Shown here piece by piece: positions 1 to 8,961 of a DNA stretch of 64,000 nucleotides. The stretch is taken from positions 11,402 to 75,401 of the forward strand of contig JBJENE010000004.1 in the NCBI GenBank assembly GCA_051880035.1, read 5' to 3'. Each line of letters begins with the position of its first letter. The first letter of the stretch is position 1. The position numbers and the translations under genes were made by a program. Source of the stretch: Eshraghiella sp051880035 (GTDB taxonomy: Bacteria; Bacillota; Clostridia; Lachnospirales; Lachnospiraceae). Under the pieces are notes generated by a model. The model saw only the letters and a list, made by a program, of their open reading frames with translations. It ran no database searches and was not told where the DNA came from.

Positions 1-173
1 TCCTCCGAATTATCTGTCCGGTCATCTTCGTTCAGGCTGGCAATATAACTGTAAAAGCCTGCATCCATTGCCGGAACAAGATTTCTTGCTCCACATTCGC
101 TGCACAGATAATCTTTCTGAAAACTCTCGACCATATTTTCATTTCCACATAGTTTGCAATATGCTTTTTTCAC
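1..173 (-). CDS. Zinc-ribbon protein, N-terminal part only (runs off left edge)
   Basis: The visible 57 residues begin at a GTG (171-173) preceded by a GGAG ribosome site about nine bases upstream, and continue past base 1. The start reads VKKAYCKLCGNENMVESF, with a CxxC pair at residues 6-9 and a second one (CSEC) near residue 30, which together form a small zinc ribbon of the kind seen at the N-terminus of many uncharacterised membrane or regulatory proteins. The rest of the protein lies outside the window, so no function is assigned. It is divergent from the XRE regulator at 351-596 and shares the palindrome pair at 242-288 with it, so it may be controlled by that regulator (inference). 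Confidence 0.6.
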   Translation of the reverse strand, partial: MKKAYCKLCGNENMVESFQKDYLCSECGARNLVPAMDAGFYSYIASLNEDDRTDNSE

Positions 174-241
174 TGTATATTTCTCCGGATTTTCTGAAAT
201 ATTACATACATAAAGAATTATATTTCATGGCTGGCATTCTT

Positions 242-288
242 TAGTGATATATCACTATATTACCATTTGATTAGTGATTTGTCACTAA
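242..288. promoter_or_regulatory. Two palindromic operator-like sites in a divergent promoter region
   Basis: TAGTGATATATCACTA (242-257) is a perfect palindrome and TTAGTGATTTGTCACTAA (271-288) is a near-perfect one. Both have TTAGTGA/TCACTAA half-sites and their centres are 30 bp apart, about three helical turns. They lie between the divergent zinc-ribbon gene and the small XRE regulator, as expected for a self-regulated dimeric helix-turn-helix repressor. The binding partner is inferred from position only. Confidence 0.55.
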
Positions 289-350
289 CTTTATTTCTAT
301 GCATGAGATATGATTAAATTACTTTCGCTTATACAGGAGGGATGGGGGAT

Positions 351-596
351 ATGCAGGGAATCTATCCCGCTGTAGTTAACAGAATCAGACAATTGTGTAA
401 AGAGAAAAAAATAACACCAAATGCACTGAGTTACGCTTCCGGCATCTCTCAATCCACCGTCAAAAGCATACTTAACGGCGAGAGCTGCAATCCAGGAATT
501 GTAACAATTAAAAAACTCTGTGACGGCTTCGGTATTACCATCACAGAGTTCTTTGACACGGAAGAATTCCGCAATCTGGAGCAAGAGCTTCACTAA
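351..596 (+). CDS. Small XRE/Cro-family helix-turn-helix regulator
   Basis: A stand-alone DNA-binding protein of about 81 residues made almost entirely of one Cro/CI-type HTH domain (VNRIRQLCKEKKITPNALSY, then the recognition-helix segment SQSTVKSILNG). The ATG at 351 is preferred because AGGAGG (335-340) lies ten bases upstream; an in-frame ATG at 342 would sit one base after the same site. Small proteins of this family usually bind as dimers to palindromes, and two suitable palindromes lie just upstream (242-288). It converges with the oxidoreductase gene, with stop codons only a few bases apart. The regulated target is unknown; itself and the divergent zinc-ribbon gene are the obvious candidates. 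Confidence 0.8.
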   Translation: MQGIYPAVVNRIRQLCKEKKITPNALSYASGISQSTVKSILNGESCNPGIVTIKKLCDGFGITITEFFDTEEFRNLEQELH

Positions 597-600
597 TTTT

Positions 601-1899
601 TTAATTGTTCAAATCACCGTTAGCAGGATTGTCAAGAACTTTTCCGTATTCGTCGAATCTTGAGCCATGACATGCACAATCCCATGAATGTTCGGCAGAA
701 TTCCATTTCAGTGCACATCCAAGGTGCGGACAGCGTTTTTTGGATATGGTAAGAATATTTTTCACTGCCTCGAATCCGTTTACAAAAAGACGGGGTTTCA
801 GAATATTTCTTCCCGGATTATACACCCATGACCAATCATTTTGCTGTCCCGTAACCATATCCGAAAGTATCATTGCGGCTACCATCGACTGGGTCATTCC
901 CCACTTATTAAAACCACTCGCCACATACCAGTCAGGTGTATTAGGTGAATACTGTCCAATATATGGTACATCATCCAGGCTCATGCAGTCCTGGGTGGCC
1001 CATGCAGATTTTATTACGGCAGCCGGATAATGAATTTTGGCAAAATTGCATAATTCGTCCCAGTTGCCTCCTTTTTTACCTGTTCTGTGTGCTCCTCCGC
1101 CCAATAGAAGCAGGTTATCGTAATTTCTGAAGGACAGTCCTTTTCTGTCATCATCCACATACATTCCGGACACATCTTCTGCATTTTCAAGAGCAATTAC
1201 ATATGAGCGGTGCTGATACAATTTCAGAAAATAGCAGCCATGATTATTGATAAAAGGAAAATGAGTCGTAATGATTATTTTTCCGGCGTATATTTTCCCA
1301 TAATCCGTAACCGCCGTATTTTCTGATAATTCACGGACAAAAGTATTTTCATATATGTTTAAGTTCTCTGCAATGGCAGAAATAAACTGCAGCGGGTTAA
1401 ACTGGGCCTGATCCGGAAATTTAACGGCTCCCACAGTCTTAACGGGAACGGAAATATCCCTGCACAGCTTTGCGGCATAACCTATTTTACGCAGTGCATC
1501 CATTTCTTTTTCAAGCTTGCGCATATTATTAACAGAATACACATAATTATCTTTTCTACAATATCCGCAATCAATTTTTTTGCACAGGGATGCATATTCG
1601 TTAAATGCCCGCCTGTTTGCCTGCAAATAAATCTCGGCTGCCGACAGCCCCATGCTGTTTAGTATTTTATGATATATAAGTCCATGCTGAAATGTAATTT
1701 TGGCGGTGGTATTACCGGTCGTCTTGCTGCATATCCTTTCTTTATCCACCAGCAGGTATTTCACGCCTTCCCGGTGCAGAAAATATGCAGTAAGAATCCC
1801 CGTAATCCCACCGCCAATTATTAGCACATCTGTTTTGATGTCATTTTTTAGCTGTGAAAACTTTGGAAGCTCTGATGTGGTCTGCCATATTGAATCCAT
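601..1899 (-). CDS. FAD-dependent oxidoreductase with C-terminal Rieske domain
   Basis: A 432-residue two-domain redox protein. The N-terminal half is a DAO-type FAD oxidoreductase with the dinucleotide-binding stretch LIIGGGITGILTAYFL and the family segment SKTTGNTTAKITFQHGLIY. The last 45 residues are a Rieske 2Fe-2S domain with both ligand boxes, CPHLGC and CACHGSRF. This architecture matches the YhfW group of glycine/amino-acid-oxidase-like proteins, whose substrate is generally unknown. The start is set at the ATG at 1899, seven bases after GGAG; an ATG two codons earlier is too close to that site. It follows the dGTPase gene on the same strand after a 73-bp gap. No signal peptide is visible, so it is expected in the cytosol. 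Confidence 0.85.
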   Translation of the reverse strand: MDSIWQTTSELPKFSQLKNDIKTDVLIIGGGITGILTAYFLHREGVKYLLVDKERICSKTTGNTTAKITFQHGLIYHKILNSMGLSAAEIYLQANRRAFNEYASLCKKIDCGYCRKDNYVYSVNNMRKLEKEMDALRKIGYAAKLCRDISVPVKTVGAVKFPDQAQFNPLQFISAIAENLNIYENTFVRELSENTAVTDYGKIYAGKIIITTHFPFINNHGCYFLKLYQHRSYVIALENAEDVSGMYVDDDRKGLSFRNYDNLLLLGGGAHRTGKKGGNWDELCNFAKIHYPAAVIKSAWATQDCMSLDDVPYIGQYSPNTPDWYVASGFNKWGMTQSMVAAMILSDMVTGQQNDWSWVYNPGRNILKPRLFVNGFEAVKNILTISKKRCPHLGCALKWNSAEHSWDCACHGSRFDEYGKVLDNPANGDLNN

Positions 1900-1972
1900 G
1901 TACATACTCCTTTATAAGAAATTAAAATACAGCAGAAATATTATGTCTCATTCTTATAAAAATATGTATGTT

Positions 1973-3193
1973 TTACTTTTCAAAATACGATTTATAGCAG
2001 ACTTTATATTGTCCTTGCGGAAACAGATAGTTATACAAATCAATAAAATAATCATCCGTCATGCTTGCAATATAGTCCGTAACGATATCATCAGCCGATT
2101 CATTATCTCCATATTGCTTATCTGTATATTTTCCGGCATAGAAGGCTGTCTGATGTCTGATGTAATTAATATGATGTGTATATACCGGTGAATCCTCATT
2201 ACCTGCTTTATAATCATTTCTAAGCCTGTAATAAAGCTCCTCGAACATCGGATTAATCGTATCCTTATATATGTCTTCCACTCTGGAATTTCCGTAAATC
2301 AGTTCATAATTACTTGCCTTGGCATTGGAGAAATCGGCGAAAACATCTTCGTCCATTTTAAGGTAATTTTGTCCATAACTGTTTTCAATAATATTTACAA
2401 CCATGTTATTAATTATTTCAGCATTGGTAGCACCTATTGTATCCTTATGGTATTCCTTCCGGCTCTCCAGAATGTTAAGTTTCTCCGCATCCTGACGGTC
2501 CTTGCCAAGGTAAGCGATAATATCGCTGACTCTCACAACACAGGCTTCAAGCGTTGCAGGAACAAGCCTCTTATTGGCTGCCGGCTCCAGATAGCATTCC
2601 TCCATCCTGTTGTCAAAGGTTTCAAAATCAGAATACGGTGATGGTTTGTATTCCTTTAATTCCATCTCACCATTATGACATATTATGCCATCCAGAGTCT
2701 GAAGGCTTAAATTAAGCGGAAAAATCGTATCAAGAACCCTTGCACTATGAATATTATGGGCAAAATGTCTTCCGGTTTCTTTAAAATATATTTTATCAAG
2801 CTGTCTTTCCCCGGCATGTCCAAACGGTGTATGCCCTATATCATGTCCCAGAGAAACGGCCTCAATCAAATCTATATTCAGTCCCAGCACATTTCCAATG
2901 TTTCTGGCTATTCTGGAAACAAGCTGCACATGCTGCATACGTCTTGTAATATCATCATTTTTGTACAGGGAAAAAACCTGTGTCTTATCCGCATACCTGC
3001 CATAGTAAGGCATATGCATGATTTTCTCAATATCACGGACAAATGCCGGTCTCCAAAGGTTGGCCCTGTCATGATTCATATTCCTCCGCACAACATTTTC
3101 ATCAGAAAATGCATATGGATTAACCAGGTGTTTTTCCCTGTCATTAATAATCTGTGCCTGAAGCTCTTTGGACAGACTGCGGTATTTTCCCAT
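1973..3193 (-). CDS. dgt: dGTP triphosphohydrolase-like HD-domain protein
   Basis: This 406-residue protein belongs to the dGTPase family, which hydrolyses (d)GTP to the nucleoside and tripolyphosphate. The HD metal site is visible as SLGHDIGHTPFGHAGE, with the early histidine supplied by the RMQHVQLVSRIARNIG segment. The length fits the shorter dGTPase-like proteins of Firmicutes rather than the 500-residue E. coli enzyme, so the preferred nucleotide may differ. The ATG follows AGGAGA with a seven-base spacer. The AT-rich 50 bp upstream holds a near-palindrome (3214-3239) that probably contains the promoter. The family assignment is secure; the in vivo substrate is not. Confidence 0.85.
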   Translation of the reverse strand: MGKYRSLSKELQAQIINDREKHLVNPYAFSDENVVRRNMNHDRANLWRPAFVRDIEKIMHMPYYGRYADKTQVFSLYKNDDITRRMQHVQLVSRIARNIGNVLGLNIDLIEAVSLGHDIGHTPFGHAGERQLDKIYFKETGRHFAHNIHSARVLDTIFPLNLSLQTLDGIICHNGEMELKEYKPSPYSDFETFDNRMEECYLEPAANKRLVPATLEACVVRVSDIIAYLGKDRQDAEKLNILESRKEYHKDTIGATNAEIINNMVVNIIENSYGQNYLKMDEDVFADFSNAKASNYELIYGNSRVEDIYKDTINPMFEELYYRLRNDYKAGNEDSPVYTHHINYIRHQTAFYAGKYTDKQYGDNESADDIVTDYIASMTDDYFIDLYNYLFPQGQYKVCYKSYFEK

Positions 3194-3246
3194 TTTATGT
3201 TCTCCTTTTGAAAAATATTATATATAATTATATAATATTTGTGGCA

Positions 3247-4107
3247 TTATGCCAAATAATATAAATATACATCTTCAAGATTTATATCATTCTCTTCCAA
3301 AACCGCCTCTTTGGACAATTCATCCCCCACAATTCTCAGAACAAATCCATCCTTGGTACGGTTGACATTTCCGGCTTTATACTTTTGTTGCAATAAGGAA
3401 AGTTCTTTATATTCGCAGCTTATTTTACCAACCTTTCCTTCCATGCTCATAAGGATTTCTTCAGTAGTCCCCACATCTATTAAAGTGCCCTTTTTAAGCA
3501 TCATAATACAGTCGGCTATGCACTCTATATCACTTACAACATGTGTTGCAAAAAGAATTATTCTTTCCCCTGAAAGTTCGGCTATGTAATTTCTTATTTT
3601 AATCCGTTCATTGGGATCAAGTCCTGCCGTAGGTTCATCCAGAATCAACAGCTTGGGATTTCCGAGAAGTGCCTGTGCAAGTAAAAGTCTTTGTTTCATC
3701 CCCCCGGAAAAGCCGGCGGCTTTACCGTATCTTACATCCCATAAATTAACTACATGAAGAAGTTTTTCTATTTCTTCCGAAGCCTTTTTGGACGGAATTC
3801 CTTTAATGGCGGCTACATATTTCAAAAATGCGATAGCTGAATATCCTTCGTACATATTCTGCTGTTGCGGCATATATCCTACGAGTTTTCTGAAATCACT
3901 GCCCATTTCAAGTATTTCTTTTCCATCACACAAAATACTGCCACTTTCTCTTTTTACATTATCAGTTATCAGATTTATCATCGTACTTTTTCCTGCACCA
4001 TTAGGTCCAAGTATTCCGTAAATTCCATTTCTGAATGTAACATTGAGATTATTTAACGCCTTAACTTCACCATATGTTTTGGTAAGATTTTTTATCTGTA
4101 TTTCCAT
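3247..4107 (-). CDS. ABC transporter ATP-binding protein (ABC-2 exporter type)
   Basis: A 286-residue ATPase with Walker A GPNGAGKST, signature FSGGMKQRL, and Walker B LLILDEPTAGLD followed by the switch region FATHVVSDIE. The last 70 residues form the accessory domain common in ABC-2/CcmA-type export ATPases. It is the last gene of a four-gene run (8709 to 3247) and lies one base from the permease, so the two almost certainly pair. The substrate is unknown. The lipoprotein and propeller-like genes upstream suggest an envelope-related or peptide-related export role (inference). Confidence 0.9.
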   Translation of the reverse strand: MEIQIKNLTKTYGEVKALNNLNVTFRNGIYGILGPNGAGKSTMINLITDNVKRESGSILCDGKEILEMGSDFRKLVGYMPQQQNMYEGYSAIAFLKYVAAIKGIPSKKASEEIEKLLHVVNLWDVRYGKAAGFSGGMKQRLLLAQALLGNPKLLILDEPTAGLDPNERIKIRNYIAELSGERIILFATHVVSDIECIADCIMMLKKGTLIDVGTTEEILMSMEGKVGKISCEYKELSLLQQKYKAGNVNRTKDGFVLRIVGDELSKEAVLEENDINLEDVYLYYLA

Positions 4108-4108
4108 A

Positions 4109-6166
4109 TCACTTTTCTCCCAATATCATTAATATTATAAACGGAAGAACAAAGGCTCCTGTAGATGCCGCCACTGTCAGAATATGACTCTTCAGTTTTT
4201 CGGCAATAAATCTGATTCCAAATGTTATTCCCACTACAAATACAAGTTTTATCACTGTTCTGAAAATCAAATATGTCCTGATACTTATACTGCCTGCAAC
4301 ATAACAAAGATGCCTTAGATTATTCGCCGGTATATCTAAAAATTCACTTCCGTAGGAACTTATTATGCTGTAATACCATGAAGTATGTACCGCAAAGAAA
4401 ATAATTATTGCTATACCTATTGAGATAATCATTTTAATTCTGCATATTTTTTTCTTTCCAACTAACGATACATTCTGTATGACATTCATTCCTGAAGAGT
4501 ATTCAATAGTCCAAATCGAGAAAACAGAAACAATGATAATAATCACCGTTTCCATAGCCAGCTTAGCCTCAGTTCCCATATCTTTTCCCGTAAGAATATT
4601 ATACCCTTTATCATATATGATATATCCATCATCAAGTGTTTTTATATACTCAAAATCCGCAGCCAGACGATTATATCCATCGATGTACTTTTCTGATAAG
4701 TCATCATCCACTTCTGCCATTCCGGAGGATAATTCCGTAATCCGATTATTAATATATGTTTCCTTCTCCGGCGTATATTCTCCTATAACTTCATTTATAG
4801 CCATTACATAGTATACATCACTTTCATTTTCATACACTCCTGTTGCCGGTGCATAGTCCCATATTATAAACAATGCAGCAGCTATCAGTATAAGGAGAAC
4901 TTTATTATGTATAAATGTTTTGTACAATTCATTGAACCAGATATTAGTGCTTTTAATTCTGTTCCATATATTTATTCTTTGCACAAAACTTTCAAAAACA
5001 GTAAATATCCTGCTTTTGCTTTTTATACCTTTTTTCAAAACAAATGTTAATGCAGAAATTATGGCAGAAATAATCAAAACAGCTAACCCAAGAATTACGG
5101 CAAGTATTCTGTAATTAACAGGGTTTGAAAAAATTCTCAGATTCTTGTAATTGGAAAAAAAGTGACCCGTATTCAAAAAAGCATATATATTAAGGTTTTT
5201 AAGTACCATGAACCTGCTGCTGTCTTTTATGGCATAATACAATACTACTTCAACCGCAATTATCCCGACAAAAGTTAAATATACCGGTATTGATGAATCA
5301 AATATATTCATAATCATAGTAATAATCATGGCAAAAAGAAAGTATACTGCCATTTTGGCCGGAATAAAATATATAAGAAATTCCGCAACAGTTATTTCCA
5401 GTTCTGTGGTATCAAATCCTGCAACTGACTGGATAAGTCTTCCGGTATCTCCAAATCCATATATTCCATATGCCATTAGATATGTAGGCAAATACAGTAG
5501 AACCATTATGCATGCTCCGCATAATACCATGCTTACAAGTTTGGCGGCTATTAGTTTAATCCGCCCTCCTGCATAGGACTTGAGAAGATAAAGAGATTTA
5601 TTTTCCTTCTCTTTAAGAAAAATAATGCTACCGGTAAAAAAAAGCATCATTATTCCGATTATATCAACAAATATATTATCGGAAATCATATTCACGCCTC
5701 GGGAAGGTCCTATCTCAAGCTCATTTTCCTCAAGCCCTTCAAAAGCTTTTGCTGTCTTAATAATGTTTTTTTTACCAAATGAGTCCTTATTTTTGAAAAT
5801 AGCTATTGCTGAGTACTTTTTTGCACTATTCTGAATAGATTCCAGATATTCCGAATACTCCGCACATTGTCTTACTTCATCCAATACCACATTATATTCA
5901 ATCATTTGCTTCAAATAATCAGTATCTTCGATTGCCATATCCACATTCTGAAATCCCATAAGATATTCCGTGGCTTCTTCGGCATTCATATCCGCCACCT
6001 CATCATATATGCGATTATATGCTTCAATACTGCATCCTGATTTATCTGCACCGTTATTTTCATTGGTATACAAAATGACAATGTTCAGAAGCACAAATAC
6101 GGACCAAACCAGAATTAATGTTTTATTTGTGATTGTTTTAACAAACTCATTTATAATTATTCTCAT
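4109..6166 (-). CDS. ABC-2 permease with internally duplicated architecture
   Basis: A 685-residue membrane protein. An N-terminal anchor (TLILVWSVFVLLNIVILYT) is followed by an outside loop of about 130 residues, then a block of helices. The pattern repeats from about residue 410: a new anchor (LLILIAAALFIIWDYAP), a second outside loop carrying an E/Y-rich segment, then another helix block. It therefore looks like two ABC-2 half-permeases fused in one chain, which would let one polypeptide pair with two copies of the neighbouring ATPase. It is translationally linked to the ATPase below it. Substrate unknown. Confidence 0.8.
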   Translation of the reverse strand: MRIIINEFVKTITNKTLILVWSVFVLLNIVILYTNENNGADKSGCSIEAYNRIYDEVADMNAEEATEYLMGFQNVDMAIEDTDYLKQMIEYNVVLDEVRQCAEYSEYLESIQNSAKKYSAIAIFKNKDSFGKKNIIKTAKAFEGLEENELEIGPSRGVNMISDNIFVDIIGIMMLFFTGSIIFLKEKENKSLYLLKSYAGGRIKLIAAKLVSMVLCGACIMVLLYLPTYLMAYGIYGFGDTGRLIQSVAGFDTTELEITVAEFLIYFIPAKMAVYFLFAMIITMIMNIFDSSIPVYLTFVGIIAVEVVLYYAIKDSSRFMVLKNLNIYAFLNTGHFFSNYKNLRIFSNPVNYRILAVILGLAVLIISAIISALTFVLKKGIKSKSRIFTVFESFVQRINIWNRIKSTNIWFNELYKTFIHNKVLLILIAAALFIIWDYAPATGVYENESDVYYVMAINEVIGEYTPEKETYINNRITELSSGMAEVDDDLSEKYIDGYNRLAADFEYIKTLDDGYIIYDKGYNILTGKDMGTEAKLAMETVIIIIVSVFSIWTIEYSSGMNVIQNVSLVGKKKICRIKMIISIGIAIIIFFAVHTSWYYSIISSYGSEFLDIPANNLRHLCYVAGSISIRTYLIFRTVIKLVFVVGITFGIRFIAEKLKSHILTVAASTGAFVLPFIILMILGEK

Positions 6167-6179
6167 TTATCTTCAATCC

Positions 6180-7580
6180 TTAATATCCATGCTCATTAAG
6201 CCGGTTTACAAGTTCGTCTTTAATTTTATACACTCCGGCTTCCTCAAGTTCCTTGGCAAATGTATTCCATTCATTTTCAAAATCGGAAGCAGTTATAAGC
6301 ACCCTGTCTTTCTTACTGCATATTTCATATGTATTTTTCAATTCCTTCTTTATTGCTGATAAATCAATCTCATATAACGAAATCCCTCTTTTCTTATATA
6401 GAGAAAATTTTCTGGCTGCACTTTCGATTTTGGAAACTTCTGAATAATTATCGGCATTATAATCCAACGCCAGATAACAACCCATAACAAGAGGTTTGAG
6501 AGAATATTTCGGTGTCCCTCCGCTTTCAAGGTACAGACATCCGTCTTCTATGTAATGTTCTCCATAAATCAGGGTATTGGCATAATCGCTATTTGTATAC
6601 AGAAGTGATAGAAGCTCAAAAGCATCTTCCTTATATTTGCTTTGTGAACTTATTCCGTATCCCATACTAAAAAGGTTTTCGGCAATTATTCCGTACTCAT
6701 ACACCACATCCGAATCAGCTTCATACGGATTACCATTCATTATATATGCAAAATAATCATCTTTATATTGTGGTGTTGTTTGGGAATCAAGAATTTCATA
6801 TATGCCTTCGCTATACATTTTATTTTGGGTAAAATATTCATCCTTTATAACATCAAACTCATTAGCCGCATATACCGTTGCATCATTCTCCGATATAAAA
6901 CATCCTCCAAGTAAATCATAATCCGGGAAAGACATTTCGCCCTGCACATATGAATATATTTTCATATCAGACTTACCGTATTCATTGTACAACTCATAAA
7001 GCATCGAAAAACTTCCGTCAAATTCATTCAGTACATCTAAAGAAACACATTCAGGATTAAATGCTATATATTTCTCTTCGCATTCGCCGATTATACTGTT
7101 AGGAACAATGTAAATGCTATCATCAATTCTGTTGCATTCCCATATTGTTTCATTGAATAATTCATACAGTTCTCTTCCCGGATTGTCTGCGAACATATCA
7201 TCTATCGGTTCAAATATCCCTTCACGAATCAGTTGCAGGCCTGTTGATGTCATATCTATACCATTATTCATTTCTGCACAGATTATATCTGCACTATTTT
7301 CATTCAGATAGTCTTTCAGTTCTTCATAATAATCAGATGAACTTAAATAAACAATTTTCAGTTTGTACTTATATCCATCCCTATACAATTTTTGATTAAA
7401 CATTTCCAGATTTGAAGAACAATCTTCCAAGTCAGGAGCAACCCAGACCAATTCCGTCTGTGAAGATAAATCCATTGTTTCAGGTTCTGTTCTACTCTCT
7501 ATATTATTCCTGCCGCAACCTGATATGAAACTCAGAATTAATACGCACATACAGATTATCTTAATCCTCTTCATAAGCAA
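6180..7580 (-). CDS. Lipoprotein resembling an extracellular solute-binding protein
   Basis: A 466-residue exported lipoprotein. The N-terminus has a hydrophobic core followed by the lipobox SFISGC. The remainder resembles family 1 type solute-binding proteins: an early beta strand (LVWVAPDLEDC), a segment on residues around IICAEMNNGIDM, and a C-terminal helical lobe. It lies between the permease (13 bp downstream) and the propeller-like gene (20-bp overlap). Since the transporter is an ABC-2 exporter rather than an importer, the protein may be a surface sensor or accessory subunit rather than a true importer receptor. The ligand is unknown and the fold assignment is moderate. Confidence 0.65.
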   Translation of the reverse strand: MLMKRIKIICMCVLILSFISGCGRNNIESRTEPETMDLSSQTELVWVAPDLEDCSSNLEMFNQKLYRDGYKYKLKIVYLSSSDYYEELKDYLNENSADIICAEMNNGIDMTSTGLQLIREGIFEPIDDMFADNPGRELYELFNETIWECNRIDDSIYIVPNSIIGECEEKYIAFNPECVSLDVLNEFDGSFSMLYELYNEYGKSDMKIYSYVQGEMSFPDYDLLGGCFISENDATVYAANEFDVIKDEYFTQNKMYSEGIYEILDSQTTPQYKDDYFAYIMNGNPYEADSDVVYEYGIIAENLFSMGYGISSQSKYKEDAFELLSLLYTNSDYANTLIYGEHYIEDGCLYLESGGTPKYSLKPLVMGCYLALDYNADNYSEVSKIESAARKFSLYKKRGISLYEIDLSAIKKELKNTYEICSKKDRVLITASDFENEWNTFAKELEEAGVYKIKDELVNRLNEHGY

Positions 7581-8709
7581 ATATCTCCTTGATTTTATTT
7601 AAGTCCCCGTTAACAAAGTCTTCTTTACTTATCACACAAATCCTACTATGGCTACCCTCAACATATTTTTTTAACCATAAATTTTCATTACAATAAGCAT
7701 ATATATTATACTCATCGTATGTAAAAAGCTCATATACTTTTTGATTATTTATATCATATCTGTATAATGTTAAATCATCGCTACTCTTATTATATTTTGT
7801 AAAAATAATATCCTCTTCATACAAAAATACATCACTGGCTGTATAATCAGATATTTCATATATTTCCCCTGTCTCAACATCCAAAATATGCGTTCCTGTT
7901 AAATCATCAAAATACCATATAAAATATTTTCCACACATCCAATGATATGAATCTCCTTCAAAAGTATATATTTCTTTCATATCCATTGTATCCAGAGATA
8001 TCGAATAAAGAGAATTATTAATGTCTCCTTCTATATCCTCCCAATAAGTTAATGAAATATATACATTATCTTCATAGATACCCATACAATAAGAGGTTGC
8101 ATTTTTATAACATATCAAATCTTTCTGCATATATTTACCTGTGGATATATTATATATACCAATTCCCAATGTAGAATCTGTTTTCACCGGATTCATATAG
8201 TCAGAATAGTCCAAATAATTCCAATATTGAAAAACAATATAATTACCTCTCAATTCGGCTTGTGTCACAAATTGAACATCTTCAAATTCGGCAACTATCT
8301 CACGGTCAGTTCCATCCCTGTTCTGTCTGTATATATATCCACAATCCAGCTTGCGGTCGCCTTCAAACTCACCTATGATATAAATATGTTCGTCATCTAT
8401 TAACTTTGCACTTAATTTTCCATCTAAATATGCAGCGCAACCGGTGTCGGAAGGGTCATGCTTACAGTTAGGTTCACTACATACCACTGCATGTTCACCA
8501 CTTTGTGCATCATAGAATTCCAGTAATCCGGCTTCATTTATCACCAGATACCCTTCATCCGAAAAAGTATCTATAAAATCAACAGCTACCGAATAATAGT
8601 CCCCCTCGCTCCTTTTATTATTTTTATTATGGAAAATTATGAAAAGTGTTATTGCCACAAGTAGTAATAAGACTACCGGCCCTACAATGATAAAAATCTT
8701 TTTTTTCAA
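7561..8709 (-). CDS. Membrane-anchored propeller-like protein (DUF5050-like)
   Basis: A 382-residue protein with one N-terminal transmembrane anchor (IFIIVGPVVLLLLVAITLFI) and a large outside region of repeated beta-strand blades (for example DEHIYIIGEFEG, GNYIVFQYWNY, KYFIWYFDD). Near residue 80 it has a cysteine box, CSEPNCKHDPSDTGCAAY, found in many Lachnospiraceae propeller-like surface proteins; it may bind metal or form disulphides. The start is TTG (8707-8709) after AGGAGG. It is the first gene of the ABC export operon and overlaps the lipoprotein gene. The specific role is not known. Confidence 0.65.
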   Translation of the reverse strand: MKKKIFIIVGPVVLLLLVAITLFIIFHNKNNKRSEGDYYSVAVDFIDTFSDEGYLVINEAGLLEFYDAQSGEHAVVCSEPNCKHDPSDTGCAAYLDGKLSAKLIDDEHIYIIGEFEGDRKLDCGYIYRQNRDGTDREIVAEFEDVQFVTQAELRGNYIVFQYWNYLDYSDYMNPVKTDSTLGIGIYNISTGKYMQKDLICYKNATSYCMGIYEDNVYISLTYWEDIEGDINNSLYSISLDTMDMKEIYTFEGDSYHWMCGKYFIWYFDDLTGTHILDVETGEIYEISDYTASDVFLYEEDIIFTKYNKSSDDLTLYRYDINNQKVYELFTYDEYNIYAYCNENLWLKKYVEGSHSRICVISKEDFVNGDLNKIKEIFAYEED

Positions 8710-8804
8710 TTTATTTCCTCCTATCGTATCTGTTAATCATATCGAAATCGGATATACAATACTGTATCCGTTCATCGATATGAATTTTATCCCTCAATTA
8801 ACGC

Positions 8805-8842
8805 AAAAAAGGAAAAACCCTGCTCCTGCAAAGTCTTTCCTT
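8805..8842 (-). terminator. Rho-independent terminator of the heat-shock operon
   Basis: Read on the minus strand, arms AAGGAAA and TTTCCTT enclose a second stem ACTTTGC/GCAGGGT with loop AGGA, and are followed by TTTT. It lies about 120 bp after the dnaJ stop and is the only good hairpin plus U-tract between dnaJ and the ABC operon. The interval between it and dnaJ holds nothing else that I can identify. Confidence 0.75.
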
Positions 8843-8961
8843 AATATTAAATACATATAAGTAATCTGAGTATTCCATAACCCCACCCCTTATCATACAG
8901 TTCAATTATTAACTCCTCTGATGAGATTATATCATACAGCATTTTAATTGTATATACTAAA

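Noticed and set aside
3214..3239. Operator upstream of the dGTPase gene
   Set aside because: The near-palindrome is made of A and T only, imperfect, and within a promoter-rich AT stretch, so chance is a sufficient explanation.
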